NCBI GenBank assembly: GCA_002085035.1
Contig: MZGM01000030.1
Location: 1 to 17,902 of the forward strand
DNA length: 17,902 nt
Direction: 5' to 3'
DNA from: Candidatus Zhuqueibacterota bacterium 4484_219
GTDB taxonomy: Bacteria > Zhuqueibacterota > JdFR-76 > 4484-219
Shown: positions 8,644 to 15,695 of the stretch, piece after piece
How the letters are laid out: each line of letters begins with the position of its first letter
Position numbering within the stretch: the first letter of the stretch is position 1
The notes under the pieces: model-generated
The model's database searches: none
What the model was told of the DNA's origin: nothing
The model's input: the letters and a program-made list of their open reading frames with translations, nothing else
Made by a program: the position numbers and the translations under genes

Positions 8644-8682
8644 GACAACGGCAACGGACACAACGTTTTTATCGGGTCAACT

Positions 8683-9408
8683 TCATCTCATATTTTTCTT
8701 AATCACCCCATCACGATAGGTTGGCACCACATCAATAGTGCTAACTTGTGCGCAAACTTCCAGATCTTTCATCAACCCCAGAGAGATTAAATACCGACCG
8801 TGTTCGCAATTTTGTAACAATCCCAAGATATTCGAACTGTACTTTTCAAAAAGTATTTTAGCAGCCACAGCACTGTCAGCAATCTGAATTTTGGCATCAT
8901 GCTGCTGCAAACTTTTCACTATCATCCCGGCACAAACAGCGTCCTCGATGGAAAAGCGTCCCAACTTTCCAGCACAAAGGATTGCCACCGATTCACCGTT
9001 TTCCAGCAACGCTTTCACTACTGCCTGCAGATTCACAAAACCAGCCACATAAGTTTTTAATGATGCCTTGGCTTTTACCAAAACAAATGACCCATTTGTA
9101 CTGCTATGAACAAGTATTTTATCCTCTACAACTGAACGTTTGTATTCCAACGGTGAATTGCCAAGGTCAAACCCTTCAATACGTTGGCCTTCTCTTTCGC
9201 CACACAGCAGTACATCGTCTGCCTGCCACTGCCGTGCCAGTCGTACCGCTTCCTCAACCTCTGCTGCAGGAATAATTTCTCGACATCGATTTTTTAATGC
9301 GTAACAGATCGTAGTTGAAGCACGGAGCACATCAACCACTACCGCTGTAGAATCCCGTAGGTCTTCCTCTTGAAATTCTCCCGGAGTAAAATACAAGTTA
9401 ATTTTCAT
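8683..9408 (-). CDS. comB: Probable 2-phosphosulfolactate phosphatase ComB
   Basis: ComB removes phosphate from (R)-2-phospho-3-sulfolactate to give sulfolactate, a step first described in archaeal coenzyme M synthesis; many bacteria carry homologues whose role is less clear. The 241-residue length is typical. Family motifs are present in order: VVVDVLRASTTI (23-34), GEREGQRIEGFDLGNSPLEY (70-89), HSSTNGS (101-107) and CAGKLGRFSIEDAVCAG (145-161). It is a cytosolic enzyme with no signal peptide. Its ATG overlaps the gcvT stop by 4 nt (ATGA), so translation is probably coupled, and it ends the aminotransferase-gcvT-comB operon. No other coenzyme M gene (comA, comC, comDE) is visible here. Confidence 0.9.
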   Translation of the reverse strand: MKINLYFTPGEFQEEDLRDSTAVVVDVLRASTTICYALKNRCREIIPAAEVEEAVRLARQWQADDVLLCGEREGQRIEGFDLGNSPLEYKRSVVEDKILVHSSTNGSFVLVKAKASLKTYVAGFVNLQAVVKALLENGESVAILCAGKLGRFSIEDAVCAGMIVKSLQQHDAKIQIADSAVAAKILFEKYSSNILGLLQNCEHGRYLISLGLMKDLEVCAQVSTIDVVPTYRDGVIKKNMR

Positions 9409-10292
9409 TTTATCGGCTCATAAAATGGGGTTCGTACAACTAATTTCCGAGCTACTCCTTTTTGTTTTACTTCAAACAATGCTTCTCTGCCGATAAATTC
9501 TCCTTTTTGAAACTTTGTAATCCATCCCAAGCCAGCTTCCAGAGGATTAGTAGTTTGGTCAATATCATTGCCGTAGAGACAATATTTCATTTCTAGTCTG
9601 AGAGTGTCGCGTGCTCCCAGGCCAATTGGCTCAATATCAAACTTCTGCCCTGCTTCCATAACTGCATTCCACACATGATGGGAACTATTTTTGTCGAAAT
9701 AGAGTTCAAAACCATCTTCGCCGGTATAGCCGGTGCGAGAAATAGTCATTGGCACTTCCGCTAACTTTCCAGATTGAAAGTGATAGCGAGCAATTTTACT
9801 CAAATCCAAAGCGGTCAGTTTCTGCAACGTAGCCTCTGCTTTTCGACCCTGTACTGCAATAAGAGTAATGTTATCACTCTCATTATTTATTTCCACTCCG
9901 GGAATTCGGTGATTCAAAATCCAATTCCAATCTTTTTCGGTGTTGGCAGCATTGACTACCATCATATAATGATCACTGAAACGATAAACCAGCAGATCAT
10001 CCACCAGACCACCATCCTCATAGCACATGGCAGAATATTGCACTTGCCCTATTATCAGGCGGCTAACATCATTAATGGTCAGCTTTTGCAACAAGGGTAA
10101 CGCATTCTCTCCATAAAAAGTAAACTCTCCCATGTGCGAGACATCAAACATCCCCACAGTTGTACGTACACGTCGATGTTCTGCCATGATGCTGGTGTAC
10201 TGCAGTGGCATAATGAATCCCCCAAATTCCACCATTTTTGCCCCTAACTTTAGGTGCACATCGTACAATGCAGTTTTTTTCGCCTCAGCCAT
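9405..10292 (-). CDS. gcvT: Glycine cleavage system T-protein (aminomethyltransferase), lacking most of its C-terminal domain
   Basis: GcvT transfers the methylene group of the lipoyl-bound aminomethyl intermediate of glycine to tetrahydrofolate, releasing ammonia. The ATG at 10292 has a strong ribosome site (GAGGGGGG, 10297-10304) that overlaps the aminotransferase stop codon; an earlier in-frame start inside that gene is unlikely. Family motifs include MVEFGGFIMPLQY (20-32), GMFDVSHMGE (47-56), GGLVDDLLVYR (94-104, with the folate-interacting Asp), SRTGYTGEDGFE and GLGARDTLRLE. The protein has only 295 residues, against about 360-370 in the family. The text runs from KGVARKLV, the start of the C-terminal domain, straight to VRTPFYEPIK, the usual last residues, so about 70 residues are missing in frame. 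It may be inactive or altered. comB overlaps its stop. Confidence 0.9.
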   Translation of the reverse strand: MAEAKKTALYDVHLKLGAKMVEFGGFIMPLQYTSIMAEHRRVRTTVGMFDVSHMGEFTFYGENALPLLQKLTINDVSRLIIGQVQYSAMCYEDGGLVDDLLVYRFSDHYMMVVNAANTEKDWNWILNHRIPGVEINNESDNITLIAVQGRKAEATLQKLTALDLSKIARYHFQSGKLAEVPMTISRTGYTGEDGFELYFDKNSSHHVWNAVMEAGQKFDIEPIGLGARDTLRLEMKYCLYGNDIDQTTNPLEAGLGWITKFQKGEFIGREALFEVKQKGVARKLVVRTPFYEPIK

Positions 10293-10296
10293 AATA

Positions 10297-10304
10297 CCCC
10301 CCTC
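10297..10304 (-). promoter_or_regulatory. Ribosome binding site of gcvT
   Basis: GAGGGGGG on the minus strand, 4 nt before ATG 10292. It overlaps the TGA stop of the preceding aminotransferase gene, which suggests translational coupling and settles the gcvT start. Confidence 0.6.
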
Positions 10305-11478
10305 ACAATTTCTCCAATGCCGCTTTGATACGAACAAGCGCCTGCTCAATATTCTCTATTGAATTGGCGTAAGACAGACGCAAGTAGCCCTCACCATACG
10401 CACCAAAAGCAGTTCCTGCTAATACCGCTACCCCTGTTTCTTTCAAAAGGTAGTTTGCCAATTGATAAGCATCTTTACCAGTTAGCGAGGTCAATTTTTT
10501 AACATTGGGAAATACATAAAACGCGCCCTGCGGTCGAAGACAGGAAATACCTTCGATACGATTAAGACCATCCACTATTACATCGCGACGGCGTTTAAAT
10601 TCGGCAACCATTTTGTGAACTTCATCCTGGGGACCGGTCAGCGCTGCTATCCCGGCGTATTGGATGAAACTATTCGTGCAAGAATTACTATTAATCTGCA
10701 GTTGAACAATCTTCTCTGCCAGTGGTTCTGGCATTACCCCGTAGCCCATGCGCCAACCTGTCATAGCGTAAGTTTTGGAAAATCCATTTAGCAAAATTGT
10801 TTTCTCAGCCATCCCTGGCAGTGACACAATACTCTCATGCTCGCCTTCGTAGAGAATATGATCATAAATCTCATCGGAAAGGATCATTACATCTCGACCA
10901 TCCACCAGTTCAGCAATCGCTTCCAGATCGCTGTGAGAAAGTACTCCACCGGTAGGATTTTGGGGTGAATTCAAAATGATCATCTTGGTTTTTTTAGAAA
11001 TACACTTCCTTAAATCATCAACATCAAAACTAAACTTTTTCTCTTCTAACAGAGGTAGTGGCACAGGGACAGCACCTGCAAATCTTATCACAGATTCATA
11101 GATAGGAAAACCGGGGTTGGGGTAAATTACTTCATCGCCCCTTTCCAGCAAAGCCAGACACGAAAAAAACATAATCGGTTTAGCACCAGGGGTAACCACC
11201 ACCTGATCAGGATTTACCGAAATACTGCGACTATTGGAAATCTTCTCCGCGATCACCTGGCGCAGTTCTAATAAACCGGCTGCCGGGCCATAATGAGTAT
11301 GCCCTTCTCGAAGTGCCTTGATCGCTACCTCACAAATATGCTTTGGGGTATCAAAGTCCGGTTCACCTATCTCCAGATGAATAATTTTTTCGCCTCTGGC
11401 TTCCAGAACCTTAGCCCGTGATAATACCTCAAAAGCCGTTTCCGTTCCCAACCGGCTCATTCTCTCGGCAAATTTCAT
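10303..11478 (-). CDS. Pyridoxal-phosphate-dependent class I/II aminotransferase (aspartate-aminotransferase-like)
   Basis: A 391-residue cytosolic fold-type I aminotransferase, a usual length for the AspC/AAT-I-gamma type. Visible motifs are EIGEPDFDTP (37-46), YGPAAGLLELR (63-73), NSPQNPTGG (170-178), SDEIYDH (201-207, with the Asp that pairs with the PLP ring nitrogen), SKTYAMTGWRMGY (234-246, Lys235 binding PLP) and GYLRLSYANS (Arg367, carboxylate binding). All catalytic residues are present. The substrate cannot be told from sequence; aspartate, alanine or aromatic amino acids are possible. AAAGGAGG (11484-11491) lies 5 nt before the ATG. It heads the operon with gcvT (10-nt gap) and comB. 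A 19-bp palindrome lies in its leader. Confidence 0.9.
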   Translation of the reverse strand: MKFAERMSRLGTETAFEVLSRAKVLEARGEKIIHLEIGEPDFDTPKHICEVAIKALREGHTHYGPAAGLLELRQVIAEKISNSRSISVNPDQVVVTPGAKPIMFFSCLALLERGDEVIYPNPGFPIYESVIRFAGAVPVPLPLLEEKKFSFDVDDLRKCISKKTKMIILNSPQNPTGGVLSHSDLEAIAELVDGRDVMILSDEIYDHILYEGEHESIVSLPGMAEKTILLNGFSKTYAMTGWRMGYGVMPEPLAEKIVQLQINSNSCTNSFIQYAGIAALTGPQDEVHKMVAEFKRRRDVIVDGLNRIEGISCLRPQGAFYVFPNVKKLTSLTGKDAYQLANYLLKETGVAVLAGTAFGAYGEGYLRLSYANSIENIEQALVRIKAALEKL

Positions 11479-11507
11479 CGCTTCCTCCTTTCCTCTTGAC
11501 CACCATC

Positions 11508-11526
11508 TAACCGATGATGTCGGTTA
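11508..11526. promoter_or_regulatory. 19-bp palindrome in the aminotransferase operon leader
   Basis: TAACCGA-TGATG-TCGGTTA is a perfect 7-bp inverted repeat with a 5-nt spacer, centred about 39 bp upstream of the aminotransferase start. It could be an operator or a leader hairpin. No regulator can be named, and there is no T-run to make it a terminator. Confidence 0.4.
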
Positions 11527-11617
11527 TTAAAGGCTATTTTAAAAGTAAAAAATAATGAAATAAGAATCAAGGAAATTTTTAGAAGGTCAATCACATTAAA
11601 AATACAAAATAAAATCC

Positions 11618-11644
11618 TTGCTTATTAAAAAAATAATTTATAAT
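11618..11644 (+). promoter_or_regulatory. Possible promoter of the tatT-dctPQM operon
   Basis: TTGCTT (11618-11623) and a perfect TATAAT (11639-11644) lie on the plus strand in a very AT-rich stretch, about 60-85 bp before the first possible start. The 15-nt spacer is short, so support is modest. Confidence 0.3.
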
Positions 11645-11728
11645 TTTATTATTGTCTCTTTTGTCTTTGATGCAGTAAGGATAATTTACTCATAAAGGCC
11701 GAATTGATGGGTAGGCTATTATTTTTCT

Positions 11729-12553
11729 TTGGGTTGCAGCCCACAAAAGATGATCATCCGTTCTACTGGCGGCATCCTAGATAACAGCTTAAAAGCACTG
11801 TACGAAGAAAACGACCTCCAGTTAGCAAAACAGGCTATTGCCAGCGATTTAAAATTGCTTGACGGATTGATCAAGGGTGACCCTGAAAATAGACATCTGC
11901 TGCTACTTGCTTCTCAGGGATATGCCAGTTACGCACTGGCATTTGTGGATGAGGAACAAAACCCTGAACGAGCAAAAAACTTCTACCGACGTGGACAGAA
12001 CTATGGCCTTCGCATTCTGAACCAAAAAAAATCTTTCCGTCAAGCATTGGGCCGTGATTTAGAACTATTCCGCCAGGCGTTACGAGATTTTTCCCGAAAA
12101 GACGTACCGGCTCTATTCTGGACTGCCAATGCCTGGGGCAACTGGATTAATCTTAGTAAAACTGAACCTCAAGCACTGGCCGAGTTGCCCAAAGTAACAG
12201 CCATCATGCAACGAGTCGTAGAATTAGATGAAGGTTTTTTTTACGGAGGCGCTCACCTTTTTCTGGGCACAGTTCTGGCTTCGCGCTCAAGGTTGCTCGG
12301 CGGTGATCCCGAAAAAGCACAATACCACTTCCAAAGAGCCATTAAACTCAGCAAAGGCCGTTTTCTTCTGACCAAGGTTTTTTACGCCAAATATTACGCA
12401 GTGCAGGTTCAAAATAGAAAACTGTTTGAAAATTTGCTGAAACAAGTATTGCAAACTCCAGACAACATACTGCCAGAACAACGACTGGCAAACGCTGTAG
12501 CTAAGCGTAAAGCTGCTGTACTACTGCAAAAAATCGACGATCTATTTCTGTAA
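11729..12553 (+). CDS. tatT: TRAP transporter auxiliary component TatT (TPR lipoprotein-like), signal peptide out of frame
   Basis: TatT proteins are TPR-helical, trimer-forming periplasmic lipoproteins that partner a TRAP substrate-binding protein; the type case is Tp0956/Tp0957 of Treponema pallidum. The body matches the family in length and pattern (about 270 residues, all-helical): ENRHLLLLASQGYASYALAF, ERAKNFYRRGQNYGLRIL, VPALFWTANAWGNWINLSK and FFYGGAHLFLGTVLASR. The open frame begins at a weak TTG (11729) as (M)GCSPQKM; the GC looks like a lipobox Gly-Cys, but no signal peptide precedes it in frame. An ATG at 11707 opens MGRLLFFF in the frame 1 nt off, so a frameshift near the T-run 11721-11730 is likely, though even joined the signal would be short. 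dctP follows after 18 nt. Confidence 0.8.
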   Translation: MGCSPQKMIIRSTGGILDNSLKALYEENDLQLAKQAIASDLKLLDGLIKGDPENRHLLLLASQGYASYALAFVDEEQNPERAKNFYRRGQNYGLRILNQKKSFRQALGRDLELFRQALRDFSRKDVPALFWTANAWGNWINLSKTEPQALAELPKVTAIMQRVVELDEGFFYGGAHLFLGTVLASRSRLLGGDPEKAQYHFQRAIKLSKGRFLLTKVFYAKYYAVQVQNRKLFENLLKQVLQTPDNILPEQRLANAVAKRKAAVLLQKIDDLFL

Positions 12554-12558
12554 TTTGC

Positions 12559-12566
12559 AAAGGAGG
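12559..12566 (+). promoter_or_regulatory. Ribosome binding site fixing the TTG start of dctP
   Basis: AAAGGAGG ends 5 nt before TTG 12572. This near-perfect site supports a non-ATG start directly before the signal peptide. Confidence 0.8.
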
Positions 12567-12571
12567 TAGCA

Positions 12572-13591
12572 TTGAAAATCCACAAGATTTTGTTTATCGT
12601 AATTCTGTATTTTTTTGCCACTGGAGCTTTAGCACAGGAGATTAAGATCAAATTTGCCACTTTGGCTCCGGAGGGGTCTACCTGGATGAAGGTGATGAAA
12701 GAATTTGATCGGGCAGTGCGCAAACAAAGCAACGGCCGATTAGGATTCAAAATATATGCTGGCGGCATACTTGGTGATGAAAAAGATGTACTGCGCAAAA
12801 TTCGTCTGGGACAACTTCATGCTGCTGGCTTTACAGGCGTTGGCATGGGAGAAATCCTACCGGAAGTTCGGATTCTCGACTGCCCCTTTCTCTTTCGCAG
12901 CTATGATGAAATTGATTACATCAACACCAAATTCTACCAGAGGTTTGCCCGTGGCTTTGAAAAGAAAGGCTATGTATTGCTAAGCTGGGCCGAGGTTGGA
13001 TTTGTCTATGTGTTCAGCAAATCTCCTATACGATCTATTGAAGATATGCGTAAAATAAAAATGTGGATTTGGGAAGGAGATCCCGTAGCTGAAGCGACTT
13101 TCAAAGCTTTCGATCTCCATCCTTTCCCGCTTTCAGTCATCGATGTAATGCCTGCTCTGCAGGCCAACATGATTGACGGGGTTTACACCTCCCCTTTAGC
13201 TGCTATTGCCCTACAGTGGTTTACCAAAGTCAAGTATATGATGGAGCTTCCCCTGGCTAATTCTGCCGGTGCTGTTTTAATTTCCAAACGAAAATACGAC
13301 CAGCTTTCCCCGGACTTACAGAAAATACTTTCAGAAAATGCTCGTCATTACATGGCAAAACTCATCACCCTGAGTCGAAAGGACAATGCTAAAGCCATCG
13401 AAACCCTGAAGAAAAGCGGCATCAATATAGTTCCCATCTCGAACAAAGAAACAATGCTCCAATACGAAGAAATTGGAAAAAAAGCACGCCGCTTATTAGC
13501 AGGAAAACTGTTCTCGCAACAACTTCTGACCGAAGTCGAAACAGCTTTAGCTGAATATCGAGCGAAACATAGTAATAAGACTACAAACTAA
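12572..13591 (+). CDS. dctP: TRAP transporter substrate-binding protein, DctP family (TatP type)
   Basis: The periplasmic binding protein of a TRAP transporter; it captures the solute and hands it to the QM membrane subunits. The 339-residue length is normal. A Sec signal peptide covers 1-21 (ending ALA, then QE), followed by KIKFATLAPEGSTWMKVMKEF, NGRLGFKIYAGGILGDEKDVLRKIRLGQ in part, and LPEVRILDCPFLFRSYDE, all typical of DctP. The start is TTG, supported by AAAGGAGG. In most acid-binding DctP proteins an Arg in the DLKGLKIR segment binds the substrate carboxylate. Here the equivalent segment (158-166) reads DMRKIKMWI, with Trp165 at that place. Together with the tatT neighbour this points to a ligand other than a simple carboxylate, possibly a hydrophobic one. 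That is inference. Confidence 0.9.
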   Translation: MKIHKILFIVILYFFATGALAQEIKIKFATLAPEGSTWMKVMKEFDRAVRKQSNGRLGFKIYAGGILGDEKDVLRKIRLGQLHAAGFTGVGMGEILPEVRILDCPFLFRSYDEIDYINTKFYQRFARGFEKKGYVLLSWAEVGFVYVFSKSPIRSIEDMRKIKMWIWEGDPVAEATFKAFDLHPFPLSVIDVMPALQANMIDGVYTSPLAAIALQWFTKVKYMMELPLANSAGAVLISKRKYDQLSPDLQKILSENARHYMAKLITLSRKDNAKAIETLKKSGINIVPISNKETMLQYEEIGKKARRLLAGKLFSQQLLTEVETALAEYRAKHSNKTTN

Positions 13592-13681
13592 ATCGCTGAT
13601 AACAATTTTTAATCTTGATTTACGACTTTGCCATTTCATCCTTGAATAGTTACTTTGAGGTTTAATATTCATGGCGTAACG

Positions 13682-14173
13682 ATGAAAATACTCCGGCAGA
13701 TCGACAGCTTCCTGGCTCGAATAGAACAAACATTTCTAATCGTGCTACTATCAGTAATGATACTGCTGGCATTCTTACAAGTGGTATTACGCAACCTTTT
13801 TTCCACCAGCATTCTGTGGGGTGATACCTTTCTGCGACAATTAGTTCTATGGGTAGGATTCACAGGAGCAACACTTGCTACTCGCCAAAAGCGTCATATT
13901 AATATCGACGTCTTCTCGCGGCTGCTTTCGGATCGGGGTCAAACTATTGTTGGAATCGTTACCAATCTATTTTCTGCCATTGTCTGCATATTCTTAACCA
14001 AGGCAGCAATCGTTTTTATTTGTGACGAGAAATCTAGTCAGAGTATTCTGTTTGCCAACATTCCCACCTGGATTTTTATCCTAATCATTGCCATTGGCTT
14101 CGGCTTAATAACCTTTCGGTTTTTAACTATCGCTTTGGAAAACTTCTTCCACCTGGTGAAAAAGGAGTCATAA
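13682..14173 (+). CDS. dctQ: TRAP transporter small permease subunit DctQ
   Basis: The small membrane subunit of the TRAP transporter, which supports the large DctM subunit. It has 163 residues with four predicted membrane segments (about 15-35, 50-70, 86-108, 124-146), the family norm. Typical features are the N-terminal IEQTFLIVLLSVMILLAFLQVVLRN and the WGDTFLRQLVLWVGFTGATL segment followed by the conserved RQKRHINIDVFS turn. ATG 13682 is preferred because MKILRQIDSFLARIEQ is a usual start; an earlier in-frame TTG at 13655 adds nine residues not typical of the family. No Shine-Dalgarno lies directly before ATG 13682, but a three-codon frame (ATG GCG TAA, 13671-13679) with GAGG upstream ends 2 nt before it. 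dctM follows after 2 nt. Confidence 0.9.
   Translation: MKILRQIDSFLARIEQTFLIVLLSVMILLAFLQVVLRNLFSTSILWGDTFLRQLVLWVGFTGATLATRQKRHINIDVFSRLLSDRGQTIVGIVTNLFSAIVCIFLTKAAIVFICDEKSSQSILFANIPTWIFILIIAIGFGLITFRFLTIALENFFHLVKKES
14161..14167 (+). promoter_or_regulatory. Ribosome binding site fixing the GTG start of dctM
   Basis: AAAGGAG lies in the last codons of dctQ and ends 8 nt before GTG 14176, so the non-ATG start is well supported and translation is probably coupled. Confidence 0.7.
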
Positions 14174-14175
14174 TA

Positions 14176-15456
14176 GTGGAAATTGTCTTCATTGGTTTAA
14201 TCTTTCTGCTACTTGCCTTATTTGGTACACCACTGTTTGTCATCATTGGAGCTATTGCCCTATTGAGTTTTCACAGTGTTGGAATCGATACTTCGGCAGT
14301 AATCGTGGAAATGTATCGCATCTCTAATACTCCTGCCCTGTTGGCCATTCCTTTATTTAGCTTTACTGGTTACATTCTGGCAGAGAGCAAAACTCCTCAA
14401 CGTCTGGTAGACTTGTCACAAGCTTTGTTTGGCTGGATACCAGGTGGTTTAGCAGTAGTAGCTCTGGTATCTTGCGCTATCTTTACTGCTTTTACTGGAG
14501 CTTCAGGAATAACAATTATTGCGTTGGGTGGATTACTTTTTCCAGCCATGTTGCAAAATGCCTATTCCGAAAAATTCTCGCTGGGACTATTGACCTCATG
14601 TGGCAATCTCGGATTACTATTTCCACCTAGTTTGCCCATTATTCTCTACGCACTGGTAGCAAAAATTAATATTAATACTCTATTTGTGGCTGGATTTGTG
14701 CCAGGAGTTCTCCTACTAATTCTGGTCTCCTTTTATTGTTTCTACAAAGGTGTTACTCTATCAGTCCCCCGCACTCGGGTGACATTTCGCAACCTGTACA
14801 AAGCCATAAAAGCAGCTATTTGGGAAATACCGTTACCAATTATCGTTATTGGTGGAATCTACGGGGGACTGTTCACAGTTACCGAAGCAGCAGCTGTTAG
14901 TGCGTTCTATGTGCTCATTGTCGAGGTTTTCATCTACCGTGACATCAAGCTTAGCAGCGATGTACCGCGTATCATGAAAGAGAGTATGTTACTGGTGGGG
15001 GGAATTCTCGTCATCCTTGGTACCGCTTTGGGATTAACTAATTACCTCATCGATGCTGAAATTCCCATGAAAATTTTACAATTCTTGCGTAGCTTTGTAC
15101 AAACCAAGCTCGTCTTTCTAATTATGCTCAATCTCTTTCTGTTAGTTGTGGGATGCATGCTGGATATTTTCTCCGCCATTATTGTGGTGGTTCCCTTGAT
15201 TACTCCTATTGCACTGGACTTTGGAGTTAATCCTATTCATCTGGGTGTTATTTTCTTGGTCAATCTGGGAATCGGGTACACTACTCCCCCTGTGGGAATG
15301 AACCTATTTATTGCCAGTTTTCGATTTCGAAAGTCAATACTCTCATTATACGCAGCTTCTTTACCTTTTCTGGCTATTTTACTTGTTGCTTTAATCATTA
15401 TAACCTATATTCCTGAAATCAGTTTGTGGTTAGTAAATGTAGTTGGAATTAAATAA
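14176..15456 (+). CDS. dctM: TRAP transporter large permease subunit DctM
   Basis: The large membrane subunit that carries the transport pathway, driven by an ion gradient (usually sodium). The 426-residue length and about 12 membrane segments fit the family. Recognisable parts are IPLFSFTGYILAESKTPQRL (about 57-76), AIFTAFTGASGITIIALGGL (about 101-120), NLGLLFPPSLPIILYALVAK (about 143-162), the GGIYGGLFTVTEAAAVSAFY block and the late NLGIGYTTPPVGMNLFIASF. The start is GTG, 2 nt after the dctQ stop, with AAAGGAG (14161-14167) 8 nt upstream inside the end of dctQ. It completes the tatT-dctP-dctQ-dctM operon. No clear terminator follows. Confidence 0.95.
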   Translation: MEIVFIGLIFLLLALFGTPLFVIIGAIALLSFHSVGIDTSAVIVEMYRISNTPALLAIPLFSFTGYILAESKTPQRLVDLSQALFGWIPGGLAVVALVSCAIFTAFTGASGITIIALGGLLFPAMLQNAYSEKFSLGLLTSCGNLGLLFPPSLPIILYALVAKININTLFVAGFVPGVLLLILVSFYCFYKGVTLSVPRTRVTFRNLYKAIKAAIWEIPLPIIVIGGIYGGLFTVTEAAAVSAFYVLIVEVFIYRDIKLSSDVPRIMKESMLLVGGILVILGTALGLTNYLIDAEIPMKILQFLRSFVQTKLVFLIMLNLFLLVVGCMLDIFSAIIVVVPLITPIALDFGVNPIHLGVIFLVNLGIGYTTPPVGMNLFIASFRFRKSILSLYAASLPFLAILLVALIIITYIPEISLWLVNVVGIK

Positions 15457-15572
15457 AACCACCAAAATCCTCGGCAGTATGTAGAACAAAAGAGCAGATG
15501 CATGTACATCCTCATTTAGATTATAGTTTACTCCATCAGAGAGGAAGTTATCTAACAAGTTAATTTGAATTT

Positions 15573-15640
15573 GTTCCTGATTTTGCGAGCTTGAGGCGAA
15601 GCTTCGTTAAACCAAGTGGAAGAGTTGTACCATCAGGAAC
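15573..15640. repeat. Long inverted repeat between dctM and the TPR gene
   Basis: GTTCCTGAT (15573-15581) and ATCAGGAAC (15632-15640) are exact inverse copies 50 nt apart, and outer AATT bases extend the match imperfectly. Inside, CGAGCTT pairs with AAGCTTCG with one bulge around a short loop. The region could form a branched RNA in the TPR-gene leader or be a miniature repeat. It has no T-run, so it is not a plain terminator. Confidence 0.35.
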
Positions 15641-15695
15641 GGGAATTACGACCATTGTTCAGCTTTAGATAATATCAAGTTAAGGAACGCTTATC

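Noticed and set aside
8472..8663. Minus-strand frame of 63 codons over the MITE-like element
   Set aside because: It runs through both hairpins and both terminal repeats, so the open frame is a by-product of the element's sequence.
11479..11706. Glycine riboswitch upstream of the gcvT operon
   Set aside because: The leader is AT-rich and shows only one simple palindrome, with none of the paired aptamer structure expected.
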